Assembly: GCA_037954665.1 (NCBI GenBank)
Contig: JBBMOL010000008.1
Location: 10,633,559-10,697,558 of the forward strand
Direction: 5' to 3'
DNA length: 64,000 nt
Source: Laguncularia racemosa
Taxonomy: Eukaryota; Streptophyta; Magnoliopsida; Myrtales; Combretaceae
The number at the start of each line of letters is the position of its first letter. Position 1 is the stretch's first letter. Positions 12,200-23,950 of this stretch are shown here, piece after piece. Made by a program: the position numbers and the translations under genes. A model generated the notes under the pieces. It saw only the letters and a program-made list of their open reading frames with translations. It was not told the origin of the DNA and searched no databases.

Positions 12200-13330
12200 G
12201 ACCCCTTACTTCTTTAAGGGTTTATGGGGCTGGCATCTCAATAATTGCTTTTACCTTTTCTAGATCTACTTCAATCCCTCTCTGGCTAATAATAAACCCT
12301 AGGAGCTTCCCTGATGTTACTCCAAACATGCACTTCTTTGGATTCAGCTTTAATTGGAACTTCCTAAGCCTATCAAACAACTTCCTGAGGACTTTCACAT
12401 GATCTTCCCCTTCATGAGACTTAGCGATCATATCATTGACGTATACCTCCACCTCTTTGTACATTATGTCATGGAACAATGTTACCATAGCTCGTTGATA
12501 AGTTGCTCTCGCATTCTTCAAACCAAAAGGCACAACTTTATAGCAAATTGTTCTCTAGGTAGTTTTGTCCTCTTCTAACACCTTAATCTGATTCTATCCT
12601 GAAAAACCATCCTTGAAAGAGAAAAGGTAGTTCCTAGTAGTGTTATCTACTAAGACGTCGATGTGTGGAATGTGAAATTATCTTTTGGCATTGCTTGGTT
12701 CAAGTCTCTAAAATCAATGCAAACTTTAATTTTCCCGTTTTTCTTAAGGACGGGCACTACATTCGCCATCCAGTCTAGATAATCTGATACCTCAATGAAC
12801 CTAACTTTTAACAACTTCTTCACTTCTTCTTTGATTTTCAACAAAATGTCTAGTCAAAACCTCTTAAGCTTTTGCTTTCTTAGTTTGAAGTCAACTTTAG
12901 TGGGTAGCTTATGAATCACTATCGAGGGATCAAGCCTTGACATATCCTTATATGACCATGCGGACACGTCTAGATACTCGGACAATAATTGCAACAATTC
13001 CCCTTTATGTTCTTCTAATAAACTATTCCCAACTTTGAGGTTCCTAGGGCTCTTATTCATCCCCAAATGTACTTCAACTACTGGTTTATCAATGATAATT
13101 TTACCTTTGTCGAATTGATGCCAACTCATCTGAATCTCATTCGACTTTTTGACATCACCTTTGACGGCTAACCTAGTAAGGCTGAAAGTGATATCGACAC
13201 TTTCATTGTTTCTGGGTGTGAGATAACCTCCATTTTCATTGATTTTGTTGGATTTGAGGAATAACAATGAATAGGAAAGTAAATAAGTAGAAGAAGAAAA
13301 CTCATGAGGAGTATTCAAATCTTTATTCAT
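12200..13330 (-). pseudogene. Tat reverse transcriptase, broken
   Basis: The N-terminal part (13330-12854) includes LLSEYLDVSAWSYKDM and DPSIVIHKLP. Fingers at 12844-12650 read WMANVVPVLKKNGKIKVCID and FRDLNQAMPKDNF. Palm and thumb at 12533-12222 include MPFGLKNARATYQRAM and LGFIISQRGIEVD. The catalytic box reads YVNDM where YVDDM is expected, so one active-site Asp is Asn. Stops and shifts separate the parts. The Tat assignment agrees with the double RNase H. Confidence 0.88.
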
Positions 13331-13789
13331 GGTAAGAGAAATATTTATTGTCTATTAAGGCTTAACTAAATCATGCTAGAATAGTAAAAATGAATTAAAT
13401 GCTTCTTATGACCCTATCTCTAGTCTAAAGAGACCTATTGCCATTGATTGGGATCGAGAACCAATTGTTCAATTGGCCCTTGCTGATGTCATCTTCTGTC
13501 ATACTAACGATGCATTGTTGGCTAAATAAGTTAGTTAGCTCAGGTAATTTCGATTATTAGGTATAAGCCAATGCTGGAAATGTGTTGCTGATGTTTAGAA
13601 ACTTTAGTTGAGCGAGGTATAACTCCTCGCTTCTCTTCTTCTTCATCTTCTACTTCATCTCCTCGATCTCCCAATGAGTTGGTTTGTACCCTAAACCAAA
13701 TGTGCCAGTCTGTGGTTGGATTGAGTGTGACTCTTCATCTGTGGCTACACACACACCATAAAAAATTTGCAATTCAGGTTCTTCTATCT

Positions 13790-14606
13790 CTTCGCTCATA
13801 ATATATGGAATGGTGGTCTCTTTATATATGGCATAGTTTTATTCCCTTAACACTGTCACAACCTGGCTATTAGACATAAACTTGACCTTTTAGTGTAGGC
13901 TAGATGGTACAGCTCCAATTGAGTGTATCTAAGGTCTCCCCAGCAGCAAATTGAAAGACCTTGGTATGTCTAACACCTAGAAGGGAATTGTGAAACCTTA
14001 TGGATTGATCTCAATTTGCAATTTAACTTCCCTTGGTATCTCTCTCTTAGACCCATTGAAAGCTCGCACAGTGATTGAGCTTAGCTTCAATTTTGATGCG
14101 TTTATCTCCAGTAGATTTAGTGTGGATAATGGAAACACATTCAAAGATGAGGCATTGCCAATTAATACTTGAGTTACCACCATATCTTTGCATTTAACTA
14201 TAATGAATAACGACTTAGTGTGCTAGTGACCTTCTTCTCCTAACTCTTTTGGTGAGAAGTCTTTTTGATCCACATCAAAGATAGAATTGATTACTAAACC
14301 TAATTTCTTAATTGAAATGCCTTTAGGAACCTTAACTTCATGAAGTAATTTCACAAGTGCTTCATGATGTAGATTAGAGGATAAAAGAAGGCCCATCAAG
14401 GAGATTTGAGTAAGGACCATGGCCAGTTGATCCATGATCTTGTATTCACTGGCCTTTATGATCCTCTTAAGGGGATTTTGGTCCCTTATTGTCCCTCTAT
14501 CATTAGGCCTTGGGACTTCCTTATAAGGTAGTTCCATAGCAAGCTTCCTCCTAATCTCCTCAAGCGAATCATATATTATCTTTGAGCGGATCAATCCTCT
14601 TATCAT
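13790..14606 (-). pseudogene. Tat aspartic protease region, broken
   Basis: 14606-14223 encodes the pre-protease spacer (RGLIRSK, SLLL-like block). 14183-13998 holds the protease start, VLIGNASSLNVFP. In the family the catalytic box is VL(I/V)DNGSSLNV; here Asp is Gly and Gly is Ala, so the active site is lost. Near 13975-13930 the other conserved block reads DIPRSFNLLLGRP. The protease would process the polyprotein. Confidence 0.78.
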
Positions 14607-14699
14607 ACTTTCATGGTTTGATTCATAACGTGTTAATTTAGTGGTGTAACCTTATAATTCTCTAGCAACACTAGAACAATGAACACGGATTCTTAGGCT

Positions 14700-16545
14700 A
14701 AATGGTGATTGTCTCTTGCTCCTACTTGGGGCATTCAAAGGTGAAGGACTTGGGGTCGACTGCCACTATCCTTATTATTTGCTTAGATTTCTATTCTTAA
14801 CATCTAGGGTTATCCTCTTCCTTGAATTCCAAGCCTCAACCTATATTTGTGTAGACTCTTGGCACGAATGGATATTCTACTAGGTATTTAAATGTCCTAA
14901 ATGGCTCTCTTAGTGTGTCGACGATAAGATCGCCCACTAGATATCTCCTTCTTAACTCTTTCTAAGTACAATTCTTCTTTGGATTAGGGTTCATCATGGT
15001 TTGAATCTCTTCCTTCCTCACTTTCCCTTCACTAAGAAATTGATGAATTGCGAGTTTAGTTCTATTGCAATCTCTAAGATTTCTTATATCCTATAAGTGA
15101 CCTTTCTACTTCAAGTTCCATGCTATCTATTCCAACGTGATGGGAGCTCATCTAGATCTATCCCTGGCCTACATTCTTCAGCAATGATCACATTGATGGA
15201 GGCCTTATGGCTTAGCAAGGGATTTTTATTGACATCAAGTGTTAGAGTTTCTATAAAGTCTAACTAAACCAATTTAGCATCTATGAGGTCTTGTATCTTA
15301 TTCCTCAACCTCCAACAATTATCCATAGAGTGCCCCTCTTAGCCTAAATGATACTCATAATGAAGGTTGGGGTTGTAATCTTTAGGTCTGTAGTTATTAA
15401 GGGGTACCTTGAAATTCAACAGATTCTCATCTCAGAGACGGTGAAGAACTTGGCTTAAAGGGATAAAGATTCTAGTAAATTGCCATCTCCATTGGCATCT
15501 GTTCGGATCTTGCTCAAGGGTATTCTGGTTCATCTGGATGGTTACTTATGGCATTGGCCTAGCATGATTCCTTATGGTTACTATACCAACATTTGTTTCC
15601 TTGCCCTTATTAACTAGCCTTGGGTGTGTGACTTTCTTTTCTACCTCTTTTAGAATGGGGAGCCTTCCTGAAGAGATTGCATTCTCGATATAGCATTTGA
15701 CCTCTACTATCTCAATAAAGCTCGCATTAGCATGCCCCACTAAATGTTAGTAGTAAGGCTTACCTAAGGTGTTGATGAACATGTAAGTCAGATCCTTCTT
15801 TAGTAGGGGGTAGTTATCTTGGCAGCTACACCCCTCCACTGTTGTGCATATTCTTTAAAAGACTTGTTACTCTTCTTCCTCATATTATTCATGTCCTAAA
15901 TGGATGGAGCTAATTCAACATTAAACTTGTACTGGTTATAGAAGACCCTTGCCAACTTATCCCATGTGTCTATCTCATTCAAATCCAGCTGTGCATACCA
16001 TACCAGAGCTGGCCCAGTTAAACTATCCTGAAAGGTCTGTACCATTAGCCATTTGTACTTGGTATATTTAGCCATCTTTATGATATAGAGTTTGGTATGG
16101 AGTTTTGGGCGGCCTGTACCATCATACTTATAAAAATCTACGAACTTGAACTTATCGGGGAATTCCTCATTTTCATAAATGGGTAGATTAATTAGATTAA
16201 TCCGCTCAAATCCATTGGTTCCTTCAAAAACCCTCATCTTCTTGTGGAAATTTTGGAGTAGCTTCTTTCCCATATCCCATTGCTTTTCCTCAAATTCCCT
16301 CCTTAAAATTTCATCACCATCATTCCCTAACTCATCCCCAGGGTTTGAATTGAAAGTCTGTTGAGGTTTGCTTTGATCTGCTTAGACTACTTTGTTAGCA
16401 TGAATTCGGTTGATGGTGTATGTCAGAGTCTACATCTGCTTAGTTAGTTATAGCATAGTCTATTCAAAAGCCATAATTCTCTAATCAAGGTTGTTGTTAC
16501 TAGTGTTTTCAGCCATTCTAGCTCTTGAGTGAGTGATAATTGGGC
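14700..16545 (-). pseudogene. Tat gag, broken
   Basis: The best-preserved part is 16273-15896 (125 codons): YDGTGRPKLH, then FQDSLTGPALVWYAQLD and TWDKLARVFYNQYKFN. This is the retrotransposon gag capsid domain (PF03732 type). Downstream pieces (15740-15546 and the low-quality stretch to 14700) are strongly decayed. No zinc knuckle was recognised. Stops break the frame into several parts. Confidence 0.82.
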
Positions 16546-18490
16546 TTCTAAGAAGGCCTACCTACTTAAGAGCTATCTTTGAGATCTATAACATGATCTA
16601 AATCTATTAGGTTTATTTAAATAAATGATTTCACTTTTCTTTTTACCCACGTTTTTTGTACATTATTTCTTTCATTTTTGTTCATTTATTATTATTCATC
16701 TTTTGTTTACTTATTTTTGAATTTGCATAAAGATGTATATAAATACAATGTAGGGTAGTTATGGATAAATACTGTAACAGATCACAATTGAATAGTAACA
16801 TGGCATATAATTCGACTCATAAAGCTACAATCTTTTATTAATTTTCAAATAATTACATGACCTAAACAAACGTAAAGCTCTATCTAAAATGAGAGAAAAT
16901 AAACTAGTAAACTTCTTTTTTTTTTCTTTTCTTTTTTTTTATTACTATTTATTTATATAAAGCCTAGCTATACTATGTTTTTCTCCTATATTAGCTTGGT
17001 CGAACTGCTTCTGCTCCTTCTATTAGTTATCGGATTCATTCATCTTTTTCCTTTAACTGGTTTCTTATGTATTGGATAACCTATTGGGATTGCCCATACT
17101 TTTTCTTCTAGTAATTTGCAACCTTCTTCCAATTTTGGTACAAGACCTTTACCTTTGCTCGTATAGTGGCTCTATATCCTTCCTCTTTCGGTGTTGGATT
17201 CTATAATTCTGGCTCATGCTTGAAGACATTAGGAGACTTATATTACGCTTAGCCAGTGTTCTTCATAAAATTGTAGATGAACTCTCGAGTAGCTTTGTAG
17301 GCCCCAATCTTCCCTTCTATCTCACCTAGGTCTGTTATTTTCTTCACCTCCCTATGCTCCCATAACTCCTTAATATTGTTAAGGCGGGTGATCTTGGTTG
17401 CCAATGGTATGTTAGTATCTTGATAGTTAAGGGTTACTAGTTTTAATGACCCTATGTAGGTGATGTCTTGCAAAGGGCCTAATTGTCTAACAACTTGAGC
17501 TAGGAAGAAACTTGTACATCCAATAATACCAATTAGAGGTATACTTGGATACTCCTCACATCCGAGTATGGCTTTAGTGCAATAATTCTACCTAGCCATC
17601 CATGTAATGTTTCCTAACTCGATCATCTTGAGTAGCTTGCACCATTGCCGAGTGGATGTGTCACTCGACAACTTAACTTGAGTAGCAAAGTTGTCCATTA
17701 TGTTTACTTGTAGAGCTAAGGACCCTTTCATTAGATCTGCTCAGAATGCTTTGATGTGACTGACAAAGCATACTATTAACAAGGTAGGCTCTCCCTTGAA
17801 CATGCCATGACCTTGTCGCTTCACGAAATTCAAGGCTTAGATTTGTTCCGTCAATATTGTCAGGACGTAGGACTTACCTGTCAGAAATTGAGAGATTAGT
17901 TCGGCCACCCTGAAATGGACGTTGGATTGCCCTTGCAGAAAAAGAATGGTTGTAAATGTTGCTAGTGTGAATGCATTGATGCGATTCCTTTGCCGGTTAT
18001 CATATCCTCTACAAAAAAATGTCTTGCCTATCAAGATACGCTGATGAGTACACATACTAACTACCTAGTGTAGAAAATCGAATACACTTGTGTTTGCATT
18101 TAGTCAGTGCTTTAGCTATTTCACTTTTCCTAATTCCTAACAGGTGATAGAATATATTCACGGGCTAGGCTTCCAAGTTTAGGGTCACTATTCCATTTTC
18201 CATGGCAAGGGCCTTAAGTAATTGGGTATACTCCTCTAGGATAGGTGCCAATTTGTAAAGCTTAAAATCAAATGATGATGACTCAGAACCCCAAAAATGG
18301 GCCATAGCTCTAATTAGTTCTCACTTAAGTTGCACCTTCATTAGAGAAATTATTGGACTGATCTTCTGCATGATGCAATCCTGATGTTCTTGATTGAATG
18401 TGTTAAACCATCTATGTAAAGTCTCTATAGGATAAGCATACTGGTCTATGTGGATTTCATTGGCATACCCTAACCGATTTTCAGTTTGGT
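16546..18490 (-). pseudogene. N-terminal extension of the Tat gag / ORF1-like region, broken
   Basis: Weak minus-strand coding lies at 18055-17837 (INAFTLATFTTILFLQG, ending VLTILTEQI) and 17473-17249 (MQDITYIGSL, ending FIYNFMKNTG), followed by a Lys/Glu-rich, probably coiled-coil stretch near 17150-17000. Layout resembles the long plant-specific protein of unknown function found before gag in Tat/Ogre elements. That comparison is from memory and partial, and the frame has many stops. Confidence 0.5.
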
Positions 18491-19080
18491 TCTCTATTTT
18501 ACTACATATTACAATAAGAAAATGGGAAAAAACTGAAATTTTACAAAATTGAAGAAATATAGGGAAAAGAGATTACAAAGACTATGATTTGAACATCAAC
18601 GGAGTTGTAGCTTTATGTTTGCCGTGCCACATTACTTTTCATTTGTAGAAAAACAAACAAAACATAACATAAAATAGGAATAAATAGAGAAATAAATAAA
18701 ATGTGCACATATGGGAATGGGGGTAAGTTCTAAAGATCCTCCAGCTCTATAAGTGAGGGTTGCATCGAAACTAGAGTGGAACTGCCTAATCGCCGTCAAG
18801 TGGTGGTATACACCACTATAACCTGATGGGTACATGATGGTGTTCCATCATAATTTTCTAAATGACCCAAATTCAGCCATAGCTAAACATGCATAAAAAA
18901 AGAAATTTCATAGTGCCCTTTTTTTTTTATGCATCACTAAAAGCTTGGTCAGTACCTCTATTTACAAAAGTACTTGACAAAGGTATACAATAAAATAAGA
19001 AAGACATATACAAGAAATTAAAGGCCTTTTGGACATATTGGAGAAAATTGCTACACAGTTGGCCCACTTTTGAAAAGACG
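18491..19080 (-). other. 5' leader of the Tat element
   Basis: Non-coding leader between the primer binding site and the first coding stretch. At 18785-18830 it holds a ~45-bp motif with GTATACC and ACCCAT blocks that also occurs once in each LTR (7337-7382 and 20505-20550). A 67-codon frame over it (18835-18632) starts MYPSGYSGVYHHL, matched in part in the LTR copies. Confidence 0.55.
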
Positions 19081-19098
19081 CCCCTAGTGGAGTCGCCA
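19081..19098 (-). other. primer binding site of the Tat element
   Basis: The minus strand reads TGGCGACTCCACTAGGGG a few bases after the 5' LTR, so the plus strand ends in CCA like a tRNA 3' end. From memory this resembles the tRNA-Arg-type site of Ogre/Tat elements; the tRNA identity was not checked. Confidence 0.7.
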
Positions 19099-21140
19099 TC
19101 CTATCGAGTTAGTTTTTTGATCATTTTTCTTAATTTTAATATATACTAAATCCTACCCATTTAATATAGATTACTTGACTAAACTAAGGAAAATTAATTC
19201 TTAGGAGTTGCCACCAACCTAAGCTAGAAAATAAAGTTAAGCTTAATTAGGTGGATTAACCTTAACTAGTTACTAGTCTACGAATTTTTCTAGAAAAATA
19301 TTTTAGAAAAAACATGAACCAAATATATTAGATTCGAGGGCTAACCTATTAAAATCTAAACAGTTACTATGTAGAATTTTCAAGAATATTTACTAAAAGG
19401 CCTTTATATTCCTATCTTTATTTTTCATGTATTTGCTACTATATATTATACTAGATTATGAATTTATGCTAAAAAAAACTAAAGTTTGAAGTTTACTATA
19501 CTAATTTTCTAAAGTAATCTAAAGTTTTTGTTTCATCAAGCTAATAACCTAAAGTCTTTATTTATTTAATTTTTCTAAAGTTTTTATTTTTGATTTTTAT
19601 CTTTTTTAATTTTTTATTTTATTCAATTTTTCTAGAGTTTTTATCTTATTTAATTTTTATAAAATTTTTATCTTATTTAATTTTTCTAAAGTTTTTCTTT
19701 TGTTACTTTATTTAATTATTCCTAACCTAAAGTTTTTAGTCTATTATGGTTATTTTTCTTAACCTAAAGTTTTTATTTTATTATAGTTGCCATGAAGTTG
19801 CTTACGTATCTATTAGCCAAGATCAAACCATTCATAGTTCACATTTTCTTTCATAAACATTTTAAAATTTTTTGGTTAATTTTATTTAATAAAAAGGCCA
19901 CGTTTACGTTATTTAATCATATTAATTTTTATTAAGAAAATACCTAGATGGCCTAGATTATTGAATGATTATTTTTGAATAATCTAAAATAACTTAAGTT
20001 TGAGAAAACCTGGTATTAAAATTTTATTTATAAAAAAAAACTCTGATTGATGAGACCCTAAGATGTTGGATTTTAACATAAAGTATTTTAATTTTAATTT
20101 TATTATTTTATCATTATTTTATTATTTTTATTTTCTTATTTTTTAATTATTTCATGAGAAACATGGTACTAAAAAAAAACAACCTTATTTTTTTTTGTAT
20201 TTTAAAATTTTACCTAATACTAAAATATTTATTTATTTATTTTGATTCTTCTGAATTTTTCATTTTTATATTTTTTTATCTTGTTATCATTTTTTTTATT
20301 TTGGAAAAAACTCCTAGCTTATACTAAAAATTTATTTATTATTTATTATTTTTATTATTTTTTCTAATACCTTAGTTCATACTAAAGGATTTTATTTTTT
20401 ATTTTTTACTAATTTTTTATTAGACTTATTTAATTAAAAATTTTTAAATTTTCATTTTTATTTTATAAAAAAAATTCCTTAGATTTTTATTTTCTTTTTT
20501 CTTCCATCAGGCGATGGTATACACCGCGACAACCCAATGGGTACTTGATTGTATTTTATTTATTTTTATTATATATATATATATTTTAAAAACTATAAAC
20601 AATTCTAAAATAAAATCTAACAATAAATAAAATAAATATATAAAAAAGGGAATAAAAGAAAAAAAAATATCACCAACTGAGTTGCTGGGTAACATGTGGT
20701 TCAAGTCGAATTGGGTCATGGGTTGGATCGAGTCGTAGTGGCGGGGCTCCTCATCGACGTTGCTTCGATGGTCATTGAGGACTGCTAAGGGGTGTTTTCC
20801 TTGGTTTGTAGGGATGGGGAATCGATTATCGATGTCAGTTTTCACTAAAAACTAGCATAGGGTGGTGTTTCAAAGGTGGTTGGTGGTGATGGCGATGATG
20901 GTTTTTTAATTCGAGCTTCCAGCAAGTCCTAACCTCATGAAACCAACCTTTTCTTGCTCGCAACCTAAGAGAACTAATGGCACCTAAACCAAAGCTCGAG
21001 GTTGAGTATAGGTGGTGAAATCCTAGAGGGAAGTTTCGACCAATGGTGGTTTTTTTCCTAGAGAGAGAAAATGGCTATGCGAGCTTATAAGTGTGCTTTT
21101 TTTAGTGATTTTTCCAGCCTTCTTAACTTCAATACCTTGG

Positions 21141-21150
21141 TCTATTTATA
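21141..21150 (-). promoter_or_regulatory. TATA box of the Tat 5' LTR
   Basis: TATAAATAGA on the minus strand, conserved with 7972-7981. This copy would have driven the genomic RNA of the element. Confidence 0.6.
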
Positions 21151-21449
21151 TGCATCTATGGATGTGCTTAGGATAGCTTAGATTGCGCCGAATCTAAGTA
21201 AGGGATAAGCTCTATTTTTTTATTTGATTTGATTTGTCCGTTTTCTTTTGTTAAAATTGATGTTTCTTAATCTTTTGGTTGAATCTTAATGGATTTGCAT
21301 GGAAAATTTGGTTTGGGCGAGTTAAATTCATAGTTATCCAATCATTTTTTCTCCTCCGTGGTTGTCAGCTAAAGGTTGAAGAAGATCATGTGCCATGCAC
21401 ATGCTTTGATTCAACCAATCATAGGCTGCCACGTGTCCACCTAGAGGAA

Positions 21450-21560
21450 AAAAAAATGAAAAATGGCTTAAAGTGCCTCGAGTAGGACTCGAACTCGTGA
21501 CTTGGGAGTTTCCTCGCACACACTAGACTAACACACAGACCAACTGAGCCAACCCATTTT
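21450..21560 (-). other. tRNA-like (SINE-head-like) module in the Tat 5' LTR
   Basis: Allelic to 8289-8402. Box A here is TGGCTCAGTTGG (21540-21551), an exact match to the internal Pol III consensus; box B is GAGTTCGAGTCC (21485-21496). A run of nine T lies downstream on the minus strand (complement of about 21448-21456). Presence in both LTRs shows it was already part of the element before insertion. Confidence 0.68.
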
Positions 21561-21914
21561 CTAAGTTTATTATTACAATTAATTTACATATAAGCTAACG
21601 GTCCTTATTAATTTTTATTGATTTGAGGTTCTAGAACTTAATTTAGAGTCTTATATTTCCTTATTTTTATTGAAAATGTTCACATTTTTTATTATTTTTT
21701 GTAATTTGTTATTTTTTATTATTTTTAAAGTTTTTTCATTTACTTTCACTTTATTCATTTTTTCTTTTTCTTTTTTTATTATTGTTTTTATTATATATTT
21801 TTTGTAATGTAAGCTTTTTATTATTACTATTATTTTTTATTTTTTCATTATTTATTTATTTATTTATATATATCTTAAACAAATCTAGATGAGAGCAAAA
21901 ATGGGATGTCTACA

Positions 21915-23065
21915 CTCCTATAAAACAAACAATTGGATGAAAGTAGGCTTACAAGTTGAAAACAAAGGCTGATGGAACTATTGATAGATATAAAGCTTGT
22001 TTGGTTGCTAAGGGATATAGTGAACAAGGAGGACTTGATTATTTTGAAACATTTAGTCTAGTTATCAAACACACTACCATTTGTTTGCTTTTTGTCTTGC
22101 TGCTATTTATAACTGGCACTTCCATTAATGGTTGTTCATGATGCATTTTTGAATGGTGATTTGAATGGGGAAGTATCTTTAGAAGTTTTGTCAGGTTTGG
22201 AACTTAAGGAGGAGTCATTTATTCATGGTAGGCTTATTTGTAGACTTAACAAATCCCTATATGGATTCAAACAAGCATCAAGACAATAGAATGCAAAGTT
22301 GACTACTAGTGTTTTGGCACATGGTTTCAAACAATCTTATTATGACTATTCTCAATTACAAAAGGCTAAGGTGATGATTTTCTTGTCATGTTGGTAAATG
22401 TTGATGATTTAGCTATTGCTAACAAGAACCTTGTTGTCATTGAGGATTTCAAATCTTTTCTTAAAACTCAATTCAAAGTTAAAGATCTTAGAGTTCTCAA
22501 ATATTTCACTAGTCTCAAGTTAGCTTATTCCTCTATTGGTCTTATTTTATCCTAGATGAAATTTTCTTTAGATTTACTTAAGGATTCAAGTTATCTTAGT
22601 TCTCAACCATCTTTTGCTACTATTGCAAGAAATCATAAGCTCTCTCGTGATGATTCATCTCCTATTGTTGTTGCTTCTCGCTATAGATAAATTATTGGGG
22701 AGCTTTTGTATTTGTTGATCACTAAACTAGACATTGCTTATTTTGTTCATATTCTTAGTCAGTTCATGGATTATCTTGAAGAAATAAATTAGTTAGCATT
22801 AGAAAAAGTATCATTTTACTTGAAGCAACATTTTGGATAAAGACTTTCCTTTTTCGAAGATTTTGACTTCATTCTTTGTGTTCATAATGATAGCGATTAG
22901 GGTGGTTGTCTTGATTCATGAAGATCTACTACTAGTTTTCATATTTTTCTTTGTTATTCTCTTGTTAGTTAGAAATCCAAGAAGTAAAAAACTATTTCTA
23001 GGAGCTCTATTGAATTTGACTACCGTGCTTTAGCTTGTATGACTTGTGAAGTGATGTGGCTTATT
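21915..23065 (+). pseudogene. copia reverse transcriptase and RNase H, broken
   Basis: Direct continuation of the copia frame cut at 5956. It reads AYKLKTKADGTIDRYKACLV, AKGYSEQGGLDYFETFS (21946-22060), then SLYGFKQASRQ near 22255. The catalytic box is VNVDDLAIANKN, with both Asp kept (near 22395-22430). Next come IGELLYL and DIAYFVHILSQFM, and RNase H SSIEFDYRALACMTCEVMWL ending at 23062. Numerous stops are present. The element then ends abruptly; RNase H end, polypurine tract and 3' LTR are missing from the window. Confidence 0.88.
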
Positions 23066-23950
23066 TGTAAAACCCCATAATTTATCTAAAACTTACTAAA
23101 TTAGCCTAACAATTATTTTAAAAACTTATTCTTAACCTTTATAACTTTAAATTAAGAGAAATAGTAGTTTAAAAAGCTAAACAATGAAAATTTTGGAGTA
23201 AATGATAAAATAAATTAAAACCATAGATTTATGATAGTTAAATAAAAATTTTGAATAAATATTTATACTTAGAATAATTCATTTAACCTAGTTGTAAAGT
23301 TTCATATAAAATACTCTAGTTACCACCCCTAACTAAATTACTACGCGTGTTGAGCAAACTCGAAAAACTCGATTTTTCCCCACCATATGAAATTTAGATT
23401 TCCCCTTGTTGACATGAACTTATCCCTTCCATATTTCTATTTTTTTTCTTTTTTTCCTTACAAAAGTCAATAGAGAGAGAGGGAAATAGAAAGTGAAAAA
23501 AAGAAATGGAAAAGAAAAGTTCGTAATTTCCATGTACGACATCTGAATTGTAATTTGAGAATAGAAAGTGAAAAAAAGAAATGGAAAAGAAAAGTTCGTA
23601 ATTTCCATGTACAACATATGAATTGTAATTTGAGACCACGAATGCAACCCTTTAAGTGAGTTCTACAAAACTAGACCCCGCTTATATGGTAAATTTTCAA
23701 TTTCAGAATTTAGATACAATTTTAAAGTGCATAATAGGAGTTTTAAACTTAGAAAATAATGAGAAAAACTAGAAATATAGGAGTTAGGGTAATCCTAGTA
23801 CAAATACGAAGTAATAATGTTTTTCTTTTTGAATTTTAGATGATGAAATAGACCTAACCTAACAATCCAATGACTATTTTGCTCCATAAAAGAGATGAGA
23901 ACTAGGTAAGTGGGATCTCAATGATCTACTATAGTAGTTGTATTCTATTG
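23066..23950 (+). repeat. LTR-like sequence interrupting the copia 3' end
   Basis: The copia RNase H stops at TGTAAAACCCCATAATTTA, a start much like chromovirus LTRs (compare TGTAATACCTTAATT at 63030). The following ~900 bp are non-coding and AT-rich. No matching second LTR or primer site was found, so extent and class are uncertain. Confidence 0.4.
23486..23635. repeat. 75-bp tandem duplication
   Basis: Copies at 23486-23560 and 23561-23635 differ at two bases (gacatc versus aacata). The near identity means a recent event. The unit length is a multiple of three, so overlapping minus-strand frames show a repeated peptide, but there is no sign of real coding. Confidence 0.9.

Larger units (their letters stand above)
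5957..21914 (-). mobile_element. Tat-lineage Ty3/gypsy retrotransposon inserted in the copia element
   Basis: A near-complete but coding-dead element on the minus strand, about 16 kb with both LTRs. In element orientation: 5' LTR (21914-19105), primer binding site, long leader, an N-terminal gag extension, gag, protease, RT, RNase H, a second RNase H, integrase, tandem-repeat 3' UTR, polypurine tract and 3' LTR (8682-5957). Double RNase H, long LTRs and a repeat-bearing 3' UTR are known traits of the Tat/Ogre lineage. It splits copia RT between 5950 and 21917. Exact target duplication is unclear: flanks cctct/tttat on the left and ctcct on the right do not match cleanly. Confidence 0.9.
19105..21914 (-). 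repeat. 5' LTR of the Tat element
   Basis: About 2.81 kb and collinear with 5957-8682. In element orientation it starts TGTAGACATCCC at 21914; the CA end is mutated to CG near 19105. The primer binding site lies a few bases further on. Three extra matching bases (tat) beyond each inner end leave the boundary uncertain by about 3 bp. A TATA box lies at 21141-21150. Confidence 0.88.

Noticed and set aside
23394..23647. Minus-strand frames with a repeated 25-residue peptide
   Set aside because: Explained by the 75-bp DNA duplication; no start context or homologue recognised.
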